Below are positions 1 to 6,551 of a DNA stretch of 8,659 nucleotides, one piece after another. Under the pieces are notes generated by a model. The model worked only from the letters and a program-made list of their open reading frames with translations. It made no database searches and was not told where the DNA came from. Position numbers and translations under genes: made by a program. The first letter of the stretch is position 1. Every line of letters begins with the position of its first letter. Source of the DNA: Geobacteraceae bacterium (GTDB lineage Bacteria; Desulfobacterota; Desulfuromonadia; Desulfuromonadales; Desulfuromonadaceae); contig JAIVHC010000170.1 of assembly GCA_020201305.1 (NCBI GenBank), positions 1 to 8,659 on the forward strand. Direction: 5' to 3'.

Positions 1-1
1 G

Positions 2-841
2 GTTTTTGCAGATGCGGCGGCGAAGCAGGGTCTGGTTAAAGGGATCAACGCCAGGGGTTGCGGTCATTTCTCGCGCAAGGATATGGACGATTTAACTAAT
101 TTCGTCAAAATCTACGGTGCCAAGGGGCTCGCCTGGGTCAAAGTAAATGACGACGGCTGGCAGTCTCCCATCGGTAAATTCTTCACCCCCGAAGAGATGA
201 AGCAGATCAACCAGGCCTTTGGCGCTGAACCCGGCGACTTACTTATGTTTGTAGCCGACGGCGCCGGAGTTACCAATGAAGCTCTCGGACGTCTGCGTGG
301 CCATTTAGGGCATAAACTCGGATTTACGGATAAGAACACATATAAATTTGTGTGGGTCACCGATTTCCCCCTGCTGGAATGGGACGAAGAGGAACAGCGC
401 CACTGCGCGGTTCATCACCCCTTCACCGCACCACGCGATGAAGATATTCCCTTGCTTGATACCGACCCCGGCAAGGCCTGTGCCCAGGCGTACGATCTCG
501 TACTCAACGGTTCCGAAATCGGCGGCGGGAGTATCCGTATTCACGATCAGCAGGTACAGAGCAAGATGTTCGAACTTCTTGGCATCGGCCAGGAAGAAGC
601 GCAGATCAAGTTCGGTTTCCTCCTCGATGCGCTTCAGTATGGAGCCCCTCCCCATGGAGGGCTCGCCTTCGGACTCGACCGCCTTGCCATGATCCTTACC
701 GGATCCGACTCCATCCGTGATGTAATCGCATTCCCCAAAACCCAGAAGGGGACATGCCTGCTTTCAAACGCACCCGGCGAGGTGGATGACAAACAGCTGC
801 AGGAACTTTCACTACGTCTGCGCAAAACCAAAAAGGACTGA
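2..841 (+). CDS. aspS: Aspartyl-tRNA synthetase, C-terminal half (5' end outside window)
   Basis: Class II aminoacyl-tRNA synthetase that charges tRNA with aspartate in the cytoplasm. The reading frame is open from base 2 and runs through the ATG at 83, so that ATG is internal and the gene is cut by the window edge. About 279 C-terminal residues are present; bacterial AspRS is usually near 590, so the tRNA-binding OB fold and motifs 1 and 2 are missing here. Visible family signatures, in order: the end of the bacteria-specific GAD insert (VKGINARG, then FVKIYGAKGLAWVKV), the HHPFTAP segment of the catalytic core, YDLVLNGSEIGGGSIRIH, and class II motif 3 (GLAFGLDRLAM, conserved Arg codon at 680-682) followed by IRDVIAFPKT. 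The C-terminus ends in a short basic tail. Whether it is a discriminating or Asp/Asn non-discriminating enzyme cannot be judged because the anticodon-binding region is absent. The next gene follows after 44 nt with no visible terminator, so co-transcription is possible. Confidence 0.97.
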   Translation, partial: VFADAAAKQGLVKGINARGCGHFSRKDMDDLTNFVKIYGAKGLAWVKVNDDGWQSPIGKFFTPEEMKQINQAFGAEPGDLLMFVADGAGVTNEALGRLRGHLGHKLGFTDKNTYKFVWVTDFPLLEWDEEEQRHCAVHHPFTAPRDEDIPLLDTDPGKACAQAYDLVLNGSEIGGGSIRIHDQQVQSKMFELLGIGQEEAQIKFGFLLDALQYGAPPHGGLAFGLDRLAMILTGSDSIRDVIAFPKTQKGTCLLSNAPGEVDDKQLQELSLRLRKTKKD

Positions 842-885
842 CAGGGCACACTACCGGCCTGCTTACTCCGATAGCGACATAACAA

Positions 886-1638
886 ATGCGTATGTATAAT
901 GATTCAACATCCAGAATAACTGCGCCTGACGCCAAACCACCGCGCAGGCGCAGTACAAGCACCGGGCCGGGCCTCTGGGTTCCGGCACTTGTGTTCCTGT
1001 GGGCTCTTTGCGGCTGTAGTGCCCCGCAGACAAAGAGAGCACCTGCCTCCGATGATGCGCCATCTTACTCTCACACCTGCGTTCAGAACGATACGGATGC
1101 TTCAGGGCGGACACCTGCAGCCAGCAAGACGGAATCTCCAGCTACCCCTCCGGCGCAGGGGTGTGCGGAAGCTGAAAGCAGAAAAAAAACTGAAGAGCGC
1201 CACGTCTCACCCGGTTCAGAAGAGTCCATTCCTCGCCGGGATATCCCGGCGGCAGTACCAGAAGCTGACACCAGTGCGCCTGACACCACCACAAATCACA
1301 TCCCGGAACAATCCCATGCGGAAGAGGTCCCGGTTCCGGCTCCATCCACATCGGCGCAGCCACCTCAGCCTCCTGAAACAATCCTGCACTACACGGTAAA
1401 AGGTGGTGAAAATATGTACACCATAGCACGCCAGCCCTTCATCTACGCCGATGGCATGCTATGGCCCCTCATATATGGCGCGAATCGTGATCAGATCAAA
1501 GATCCACGCCAGATCTATCCCGGGCAGATACTTAATATCCCGCGGGATATATCCGAGAAGGACATGGAGCAGGCGCGCACCAGGGCTAAGGAGAGCTCCA
1601 TTTTTACGAGTGAGGAAGAAGCCCGAAGCAAAAAATAA
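886..1638 (+). CDS. LysM-domain lipoprotein with Pro/Ser/Thr-rich linker
   Basis: Predicted envelope lipoprotein of 250 aa that probably binds peptidoglycan. The N-terminus has a long basic n-region (KPPRRR at 17-22), a hydrophobic stretch (about 30-42, LWVPALVFLWALC) and a lipobox LCGC with the acylated cysteine at residue 44. Residues 45-165 are low complexity, rich in Pro, Ser, Thr, Ala and Glu, as in a flexible linker. Residues 168-217 form one LysM domain (starts HYTVKGGENMYTIA, ends PGQILNIP). The last 30 or so residues are charged. The start must be ATG 886 or ATG 892: an in-frame stop lies at 880 and the next start codon is inside the signal peptide. No convincing Shine-Dalgarno sequence precedes either, so translation may depend on the upstream gene. 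It lies 44 nt after aspS. The LysM fold and lipoprotein signal are clear; the specific role (cell-wall anchoring, division or secretion partner) is unknown. Confidence 0.85.
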   Translation: MRMYNDSTSRITAPDAKPPRRRSTSTGPGLWVPALVFLWALCGCSAPQTKRAPASDDAPSYSHTCVQNDTDASGRTPAASKTESPATPPAQGCAEAESRKKTEERHVSPGSEESIPRRDIPAAVPEADTSAPDTTTNHIPEQSHAEEVPVPAPSTSAQPPQPPETILHYTVKGGENMYTIARQPFIYADGMLWPLIYGANRDQIKDPRQIYPGQILNIPRDISEKDMEQARTRAKESSIFTSEEEARSKK

Positions 1639-1701
1639 ATCACTGTTCCATTTTCATTTTACCTGACAAATAACTGCGTATCTCGGCGCACTCAAATTCA
1701 C

Positions 1702-1730
1702 TTGACAGCCTATCCCCTTTTGCATACTGT
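1702..1730 (+). promoter_or_regulatory. Candidate sigma70-type promoter for the mdh leader
   Basis: A perfect TTGACA -35 hexamer (1702-1707) is followed after 17 nt by TACTGT (1725-1730), a -10 element that keeps the key T, A and final T. Transcription would begin near 1737, giving an untranslated leader of roughly 280 nt before mdh. It is the best promoter-like pair in the gap between the lipoprotein gene and mdh. Known: consensus spacing is 17 nt. Inferred: that it is active and reads into mdh. Confidence 0.5.
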
Positions 1731-1803
1731 ATACCTGTTGTGTCGGCGCTTGGCAAAATGCTCAGCGGAACGGCCACTGCAAACATTACAAGAAACGGGA
1801 TTC

Positions 1804-1961
1804 TATCGGCATGAACTCAAGCCACAGAACACAGGGTATCATCGCAACCTCTACACTGCTTTCAAACAGGTTGCAAAGCATACGTGCGACAATGCGTAAA
1901 TATGCGGATACCCTTGCGTTCAACCTTCATTGCCCCCTGACTCTATTTACTCGTGCCGGTG
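1804..1961 (+). promoter_or_regulatory. Candidate structured leader RNA of mdh (three-way junction plus antiterminator helix)
   Basis: Nested inverted repeats form a compact three-way junction. P1 is 8 bp (1833-1840 with 1907-1914, AGGGTATC/GATACCCT). P2 is 7 bp (1844-1850 with 1868-1874, GCAACCT/AGGTTGC). P3 is 5 bp (1878-1882 with 1901-1905, GCATA/TATGC), extendable by inner pairs around 1883-1896. The joining segments are only 3, 3 and 1 nt (ATC, AAA, G). Outside the junction, 1804-1813 (TATCGGCATG) can pair with 1952-1961 (CGTGCCGGTG) in ten contiguous positions, seven Watson-Crick and three G-U. That pairing would occupy the 5' arm of the terminator at 1955-1986. The arrangement resembles a riboswitch or protein-responsive attenuator. 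I compared it by eye with c-di-GMP, purine, TPP, cobalamin and T-box patterns and found no match. An independent small RNA ending at the terminator is the main alternative. Ligand and function are unknown. Confidence 0.45.
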
Positions 1962-1986
1962 TGACATACAGTCGCTCCGGCTTTTT
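1955..1986 (+). terminator. Intrinsic terminator or attenuator just upstream of mdh
   Basis: GCCGG (1955-1959) pairs with CCGGC (1977-1981). After a single U-U mismatch, GTGAC pairs with GTCGC (one G-U pair) around the loop ATACA. TTTTT (1982-1986) follows directly. This is a good rho-independent terminator shape, about 11 pairs. It lies only 18 nt before the mdh Shine-Dalgarno and about 315 nt beyond the preceding gene, so it is better placed as an attenuator in the mdh leader than as the end of the lipoprotein transcript. It may also end a short independent RNA. Confidence 0.7.
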
Positions 1987-2004
1987 ATTCATTTAATTTA
2001 TTTG

Positions 2005-2010
2005 AAGGAG
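2005..2010 (+). promoter_or_regulatory. Ribosome binding site that fixes the mdh start
   Basis: AAGGAG sits 6 nt before ATG 2017. The same reading frame is open back to a TTG at 1930, but that 29-codon extension runs through the terminator hairpin and does not resemble the family N-terminus, so ATG 2017 is chosen. Confidence 0.9.
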
Positions 2011-2016
2011 AGAAAC

Positions 2017-3003
2017 ATGGCAAGATCGAAGATTTCCCTGATTGGTGGTGGACAGATTGGTGGCGTACTTGCACAGCTTTGCGCCCTGCGTGAACTCGGT
2101 GACGTAGTACTGTTCGACATCGTGGAAAACATGCCCCAAGGCAAAATGCTCGACATCGCCGAGGTTGCACGCGTTGACCAGTTCGACGTGGACCTCAAAG
2201 GAACCAACGAGTACAAAGATATCGCCGGTTCCGACATTGTAATCGTTACTGCCGGTCTGCCGCGTAAGCCGGGCATGAGCCGTGACGACCTGCTCGCCGT
2301 TAACGCCAAGATCATGAAGCAGGTTTCCGAAGGGATCAAAGAATTTGCTCCTGACGCATTTGTAATCATCATCTCAAACCCCCTCGACGCCATGGTTACC
2401 CTGTGCCAGAAGGTTACCGGCTTCCCGGCCGAGCGTGTTATGGGTCAGGCCGGGGTTCTCGACTCCAACCGTTTCTGCACCTTCATCGCGTGGGAACTGG
2501 GCGTATCTGTACGCGACGTAAATGCCATGGTACTCGGCGGTCACGGCGACACTATGGTTCCCATCGTCCGCTATGCCAACGTAAACGGTGTTCCGGTAAT
2601 GGAGCAGCTGGTACGCAAGCACGGCGAGTCCAAAGCTAAAGAGGTTATGACCGCCATGGTTGAGCGCACCAAGATGGCCGGCGGCGAAGTGGTTAAGCTC
2701 CTCGGCAACGGTTCTGCATTCTACAGCCCGGCATCTTCTGCCATCGCTATGGCTGAAGCAATTCTGCGCGACCAGAAGCGTGTACTGCCCGTATGTGCAC
2801 TCCTCAAGGGTGAGTTCGGCGTAGACAACTACTATGTAGGTGTACCCTGTGTTCTCGGCGCTGACGGCATCGAAAACATCATCGAATTTGAGCTTGACGA
2901 AGAAGAGCAGGCACTCTTCAACAACTCAGTTGCAGCGGTTAAAGGCCTCATTGATGAGCTGCCCAACATCCTCCCGGATATGGCAGACGTTCTGAAGTCG
3001 TAA
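2017..3003 (+). CDS. mdh: NAD-dependent malate dehydrogenase (LDH-like type)
   Basis: Cytoplasmic enzyme of 328 aa interconverting malate and oxaloacetate with NAD(H) in the TCA cycle. The N-terminal Rossmann fold shows the GGGQIG nucleotide-binding loop at 10-15 and Asp34 at the end of the second strand, which favours NAD over NADP. The substrate loop GLPRKPGMSRDD (80-91) carries Arg83 and Arg89. Arg83 is the malate-specific residue where lactate dehydrogenases carry Gln. NPLD lies at 121-124. The catalytic centre is Asp149 with Arg152 (LDSNR) and His176 in GGHGDTMVP. Length is close to the usual 310-320 residues. The start is set by AAGGAG 6 nt upstream. A terminator-bearing leader lies before it and a 13-bp hairpin after it, so it is probably a monocistronic unit although it neighbours korAB of the same pathway. 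No truncation or missing key residue is seen. Confidence 0.97.
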   Translation: MARSKISLIGGGQIGGVLAQLCALRELGDVVLFDIVENMPQGKMLDIAEVARVDQFDVDLKGTNEYKDIAGSDIVIVTAGLPRKPGMSRDDLLAVNAKIMKQVSEGIKEFAPDAFVIIISNPLDAMVTLCQKVTGFPAERVMGQAGVLDSNRFCTFIAWELGVSVRDVNAMVLGGHGDTMVPIVRYANVNGVPVMEQLVRKHGESKAKEVMTAMVERTKMAGGEVVKLLGNGSAFYSPASSAIAMAEAILRDQKRVLPVCALLKGEFGVDNYYVGVPCVLGADGIENIIEFELDEEEQALFNNSVAAVKGLIDELPNILPDMADVLKS

Positions 3004-3030
3004 CAAAAATAAGCGCAACATAAATCCATC

Positions 3031-3065
3031 CAACAAGGGCAATGGCAACATTGCCCTTGTTGTTT
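3031..3065 (+). terminator. Terminator after mdh
   Basis: A perfect 13-bp inverted repeat, CAACAAGGGCAAT (3031-3043) and ATTGCCCTTGTTG (3050-3062), encloses a 6-nt loop, with a short T run after it. It starts 27 nt past the mdh stop. The T tract is weak, so some read-through to korA is possible. Confidence 0.75.
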
Positions 3066-3182
3066 ACCTACAGCCATCCTAACCCTTCAGAGCACAATCA
3101 CTTTATTCTTTATTCGCACTGTTGGAACCATATAGCCTGGCTGAAAAAGTCAATTATTTAATAGTTTAGGTGTTATCACTTC

Positions 3183-3211
3183 TTGCGCCCGAACTCATAT
3201 GGTGGTATACA
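3183..3211 (+). promoter_or_regulatory. Possible promoter for korAB
   Basis: TTGCGC (3183-3188) and TATACA (3206-3211) are separated by 17 nt, placing the transcript start near 3218 and giving a leader of about 134 nt. Both hexamers are imperfect. The position downstream of the mdh terminator supports an independent promoter, but other AT-rich stretches in 3100-3180 could serve as well. Confidence 0.35.
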
Positions 3212-3253
3212 AAACCCCGTTTAAGTATGATACCAGGTACCCCCATCGGGGTT
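3204..3253 (+). promoter_or_regulatory. Inverted repeats around the putative korA promoter and leader
   Basis: Two alternative stems share one arm. AACCCCG (3213-3219) can pair with CGGGGTT (3247-3253), or the local ACCCC (3239-3243) can pair with GGGGT (3248-3252). In addition GGTAT (3204-3208), overlapping the putative -10, is complementary to ATACC (3230-3234), and GTATGATAC (3225-3233) is a short palindrome. These could be an operator, a leader structure or chance. No known regulator motif is recognised. The rest of the gap between mdh and korA (3066-3351) shows no gene. Confidence 0.25.
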
Positions 3254-3351
3254 GTTGATATTCAATCCTATTTGTTTTTGGTTTATCGTCTGTTGCAAAC
3301 GCTGTAGCAGGCGGGAACATAGAACTATATCGTTATTTAACAGGAGACAGT

Positions 3352-5223
3352 ATGGCTGAGAATGCAAAACTCACAAAATCTGAGCAAATTGTCGTAAAAT
3401 TCGCCGGTGATTCCGGCGACGGCATGCAGCTCATTGGCAACCAGCTTACCGCTCTGGCAGCATTGGACGGTAATGATGTTAACTCCCTGCCAGACTATCC
3501 GTCAGAAATCCGCGCCCCTTCCGGCACCATCGCTGGGGTATCCGGGTTCCAGATGTGTCTGGGGGATCACAAGATCTACACCGCAGGTGACCATCCTGAT
3601 GTGCTTGTAGCGTTTAACCCCGCTGCAGTTAAGCACAGCTCAAAAGACGTTAAACCCGGCGGCATGATCATCACCAACTCCGACTCTTTTACCGAAAAAG
3701 CTCTGGAAAAGGTGGGCTACGAGGGCAATCCCCTCGAAGACGGTACCCTTAAAGGCTATGATGTAAAAGCGATCCCCATGTTCACCCTGGTGCGCGAAGC
3801 GCTTGCCGACATGGACATGCCCAATGCAGCCAAAGACCGGTGCAAGAACTTCTTTACCATGGGTGTACTCTGCTGGTTGTTCAACAAGGAGCAGCAACTC
3901 GTTCTCGACTTCATTGATGAGAAGTTCGGTGCCAAAGCCAAAAAGCCTCTGGCGCAGGTTGCTGAGGCCAACACCCGCGCATTTAAAGCGGGCCTGAACT
4001 ATGGTGAAACCACCATCATGTTTCAGGAGCGCTTTGACCTCGGTGCGGCTCAGATCGAAAAAGGCCTGTACCGCAACATCACCGGCAATGACGCTTCTGC
4101 CCTCGCTATCGCCGCCGCAGGATACAAATCCGGCCTGCAGCCCTTCATCGGCTCCTATCCCATCACTCCGGCAACCGACCTGCTCCATTACGCGTCTGAA
4201 TTTAAAGATCTGGGTCTGGTAACCATGCAGATGGAAGACGAGATTGCGGGTATCTGTACTGCTGTTGGGGCTGCATGCGCGGGTAATCTCGCATTCACCA
4301 CCACTTCCGGTCCGGGACTGGCACTCAAAACAGAAGCAGCCGGTATGGCCCTGATTCTCGAAGTGCCGCTGGTAATTGTTAACGTTCAGCGCGGTGGCCC
4401 CTGTACTGGTCTGCCAACCAAGACCGAGCAGTCTGACCTGCTTCAGGCTATGTTCGGGCGCAACGGCGACAGCTATATGCCCATCATCGCAGCCCTCAGC
4501 CCGGCTGACTGCTTCGATGCCACCTACCAAGGTGCCAAAATTGCTCTGAAGTACCGCACTCCGGTTATCGTTCTGACTGACGGTTACATCGGCCAGGGCT
4601 CATGCCCCTGGAAAGTACCCACCATGGACGAGCTCGAAGATCTTACCCCCTACGTGAACTTCTGGAAGCCGGAAGATCACCCGGGCGAGACCTATCAGCC
4701 GTACAAGCGTGATCCTGAGACCCTCGCACGCGACTGGGCTATCCCGGGAACCAAAGGGGTACAGCACCGCATCGGTACCCTGGAAAAAGACGCTCTTACC
4801 GGCGCTGTCAGCCATGATCCCATGAACCACCAGATCATGACTGAAACCCGTAAAGCCAAGGTTGACAATCTCGCTGCAGTTCTTCCCGAAGCAGAGATCA
4901 ACGGTGCTGAGTCCGGCAAGGTACTGGTAATCAGCTGGGGTGGTACCTTTGGCGCGGTTAAAGGTGCGGTCGATCGCCTCATCGAAGAAGGTAAGTCCGT
5001 ATCTGGTATCAACCTGCGCTGGGTATGGCCGTTCCCGCCCAATCTGGGCGACCTCATCAGCCGCTTTGACAAGATCCTCGTGCCTGAGCTCAACATGGGG
5101 CAGCTGAGTGTGCTCCTGCGCGCCAAGTTCCTGGTTGACGTTCAAAGCCTCTCCAAGGTTCAGGGCGACCCGTTCCGCGAGTATGAGGTAATCGACAAAG
5201 TCAACGAAATGTTAGGAGAATAA
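3352..5223 (+). CDS. korA: 2-oxoacid (probably 2-oxoglutarate):ferredoxin oxidoreductase, fused gamma-alpha subunit
   Basis: Large subunit, 623 aa, of a thiamine-diphosphate enzyme that decarboxylates a 2-oxoacid to its acyl-CoA and reduces ferredoxin, or runs in reverse. Residues about 14-200 are the gamma domain (GDSGDGMQ at 19-26, then DYPSEIRAPSGT). After a linker comes the alpha pyrimidine-binding domain from about 243, with YPITP at 269-273, the MEDE segment at 294-297, TSGPG at 318-322 and QRGGPCTGLPTKTEQSDL starting at 346. The C-terminal transketolase-like domain covers about 522-600. This gamma-alpha fusion is typical of two-subunit Kor enzymes; separate gamma and alpha subunits would be about 190 and 370 residues. 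No 4Fe-4S ferredoxin domain is present. AGGAG at 3342-3346 supports the start. korB follows after 6 nt. 2-oxoglutarate is favoured by fusion type and by the neighbouring mdh, but other 2-oxoacids cannot be excluded from sequence alone. Confidence 0.92.
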   Translation: MAENAKLTKSEQIVVKFAGDSGDGMQLIGNQLTALAALDGNDVNSLPDYPSEIRAPSGTIAGVSGFQMCLGDHKIYTAGDHPDVLVAFNPAAVKHSSKDVKPGGMIITNSDSFTEKALEKVGYEGNPLEDGTLKGYDVKAIPMFTLVREALADMDMPNAAKDRCKNFFTMGVLCWLFNKEQQLVLDFIDEKFGAKAKKPLAQVAEANTRAFKAGLNYGETTIMFQERFDLGAAQIEKGLYRNITGNDASALAIAAAGYKSGLQPFIGSYPITPATDLLHYASEFKDLGLVTMQMEDEIAGICTAVGAACAGNLAFTTTSGPGLALKTEAAGMALILEVPLVIVNVQRGGPCTGLPTKTEQSDLLQAMFGRNGDSYMPIIAALSPADCFDATYQGAKIALKYRTPVIVLTDGYIGQGSCPWKVPTMDELEDLTPYVNFWKPEDHPGETYQPYKRDPETLARDWAIPGTKGVQHRIGTLEKDALTGAVSHDPMNHQIMTETRKAKVDNLAAVLPEAEINGAESGKVLVISWGGTFGAVKGAVDRLIEEGKSVSGINLRWVWPFPPNLGDLISRFDKILVPELNMGQLSVLLRAKFLVDVQSLSKVQGDPFREYEVIDKVNEMLGE

Positions 5224-5229
5224 AATACC

Positions 5230-6231
5230 ATGGCAGATACACAACTGAACAAAAAAGACTTCGCATCAGACGCTGAGGTTAAATGGTGCCCGGGCTGTGG
5301 TGACTTCGCCATCATGAACGCTGTGCGTTCCGGTATGGTAGCTGCGGGCAAGCCGCGTGATGAAGTTGCAATCGTATCCGGTATTGGTTGCTCCAGCCGC
5401 TTCCCTTACTATATGGAAACCTACGGCTTCCACACCATCCACGGGCGCGCTGCTGCAGTAGCTTCCGGGGTTAAGGTTGCGAATCCCAAACTGGACGTAT
5501 GGGTAGTTTCCGGTGACGGTGATTCCACCGCTATCGGGGGTAACCACTTCATCCACGCCATCCGGCGTAACATCAACCTCAACTACGTCATGATCAACAA
5601 CAAGATCTACGGCCTGACCAAAGGGCAGTACTCCCCCACTTCTGAGATGGGACAGTATTCCAAGACCAGTCCGTACGGCGTAATTGACTACCCCATGATT
5701 CCTCTTGTGGCCGCTATGGGCGTAGGCGCGACCTTTATTGCACGTGGCCTTGATTCAATCATGAAACTCTCCACCGAAATCTGTGAGCGCGGTGCCAAGC
5801 ACCACGGCTTCAGCATGATGGAGATCTACGCCAACTGCGTTATCTACAACGATGGGGCGCACAAAGCCCTTTCTAGCAAGGAAGAGGGGCCCAACAATCG
5901 CATCATTGTGCGTCACGGCGAGAAAATGATCTTCGGCACTGAAGATCAGTTCTGCCTTGTTCAGGACGGTTTTGGGATCAAGAAGGCCACTGTCGCGGAC
6001 GTAGCTGAAGGTGACATCCTTGTCCACGATGAGAAGGATGCAGACATGGCAACTGTTCTCGCCGGGATGCGTCCCGATGCGGATCTTCCTCTTGCTCTGG
6101 GCATAATCTATGCAGATGACAGCAAGAAGACCTACGACGATATGGTGTATGAGCAGATCGATTGCGTAAAATCCAAACTTGGCCGCACCATGGATCAGCT
6201 GCTGCAGGAAGGTCACACCTGGAACGTGTAA
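5230..6231 (+). CDS. korB: 2-oxoacid (probably 2-oxoglutarate):ferredoxin oxidoreductase, beta subunit
   Basis: Small subunit, 333 aa, that binds the diphosphate half of thiamine diphosphate and one 4Fe-4S cluster passing electrons to ferredoxin. Four cysteines fit the family cluster ligands: Cys20 and Cys23 (WCPGCGD), Cys54 (GIGCSSR) and Cys203 (YANCVIYN). The TPP/metal motif is GDGD at 95-98, ending with INNKIYGLTKGQ (122-133). The C-terminal part beyond about residue 210 is the extension usual in KorB. It is translated from ATG 5230; the Shine-Dalgarno AGGAG (5214-5218) lies inside the last codons of korA, so translation is likely coupled. It is the last gene of the unit. No separate ferredoxin-domain or gamma gene follows, consistent with the fusion in korA and with a free ferredoxin as electron partner encoded elsewhere. 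Confidence 0.94.
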   Translation: MADTQLNKKDFASDAEVKWCPGCGDFAIMNAVRSGMVAAGKPRDEVAIVSGIGCSSRFPYYMETYGFHTIHGRAAAVASGVKVANPKLDVWVVSGDGDSTAIGGNHFIHAIRRNINLNYVMINNKIYGLTKGQYSPTSEMGQYSKTSPYGVIDYPMIPLVAAMGVGATFIARGLDSIMKLSTEICERGAKHHGFSMMEIYANCVIYNDGAHKALSSKEEGPNNRIIVRHGEKMIFGTEDQFCLVQDGFGIKKATVADVAEGDILVHDEKDADMATVLAGMRPDADLPLALGIIYADDSKKTYDDMVYEQIDCVKSKLGRTMDQLLQEGHTWNV

Positions 6232-6260
6232 CACCCCAGGTATAGAAACAGACAAAACGG

Positions 6261-6292
6261 AAAAAAGGCCCGGAGCAATCCGGGCCTTTTTT
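6261..6292. terminator. Bidirectional terminator between korB and xthA
   Basis: AAAAAAGGCCCGG (6261-6273) and CCGGGCCTTTTTT (6280-6292) form a perfect 13-bp inverted repeat with a 6-nt loop. A GC core flanked by A6 and T6 gives a terminator in both directions, suited to the convergent korAB and adh-xthA units. It begins 29 nt after the korB stop. Confidence 0.95.
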
Positions 6293-6309
6293 ATGGGACA
6301 AGCGAACAT

Positions 6310-6327
6310 GGGCGCTGCCGGGCGCCC
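6310..6327. repeat. Small extragenic palindrome
   Basis: GGGCGC and GCGCCC form a perfect 6-bp hairpin around TGCCGG. The - strand reads TGTAGGGGCGCCCGGC across it, which resembles dispersed TAGGGGCG-type extragenic palindromes of other bacteria. With one copy in the window its repeat nature is only suspected. Confidence 0.3.
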
Positions 6328-6551
6328 CTACAGAAATGTTACTATCTGATTTATTCCGTATCTTCCCATGCTTCCATGCCCCAGCCCTGGTGTTTTGCCT
6401 CAGCTGGAAATGAAATATTAATGCGCCTGGGTAGACGTTGGGAGACAGGGGTTACTCCCTCTCCTCGGGGAGAAGGAAAGCTCATTTGCTCCTTAAGTGA
6501 ATCAAGGCGCCAAGGAGCACGCCCCTATCAGTGCAGGCCAATACAACCAAT
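6328..6551. other. Intergenic stretch with hairpins, no gene recognised
   Basis: No supported gene lies between the palindrome and the xthA stop. Three inverted repeats are visible. GGGAG/CTCCC spans 6440-6459. TCTCC/GGAGA with loop TCGG spans 6460-6473. An 8-bp TGCTCCTT/AAGGAGCA lies at 6487-6494 and 6512-6519. The last sits just downstream of xthA on its own strand and could stabilise that transcript's 3' end, but it lacks a T tract. Confidence 0.4.

Noticed and set aside
895..900. TATAAT as a promoter for the lipoprotein gene
   Set aside because: It lies inside the first codons of the gene, has no matching -35, and no usable start codon exists downstream before the signal peptide core.
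1702..1899. 65-codon open frame in the mdh leader
   Set aside because: It begins with a TTG that is part of the -35 hexamer, has no Shine-Dalgarno and no recognisable protein features; the region is better explained as structured RNA.
1833..1914. c-di-GMP-I (GEMM) riboswitch
   Set aside because: A three-way junction and a GCAAAGC motif at 1873-1879 are reminiscent of it, but the P2 loop has no GNRA tetraloop and the P3 receptor and 5' consensus are absent.
1930..2016. 29-codon N-terminal extension of mdh from TTG 1930
   Set aside because: It crosses the terminator hairpin and T run, has no ribosome binding site and no family resemblance. ATG 2017 has AAGGAG 6 nt upstream and begins with the expected MARSKISLIGGGQIGG.
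3255..3265. FNR-like box TTGATATTCAA upstream of korA
   Set aside because: The half-sites TTGA and TCAA are 3 nt apart instead of 6, so this is not an FNR/CRP-type site.
3640..4530. Long open frame antisense to korA
   Set aside because: It is a shadow of korA codon bias with no protein family features; the + strand carries an unambiguous conserved gene.
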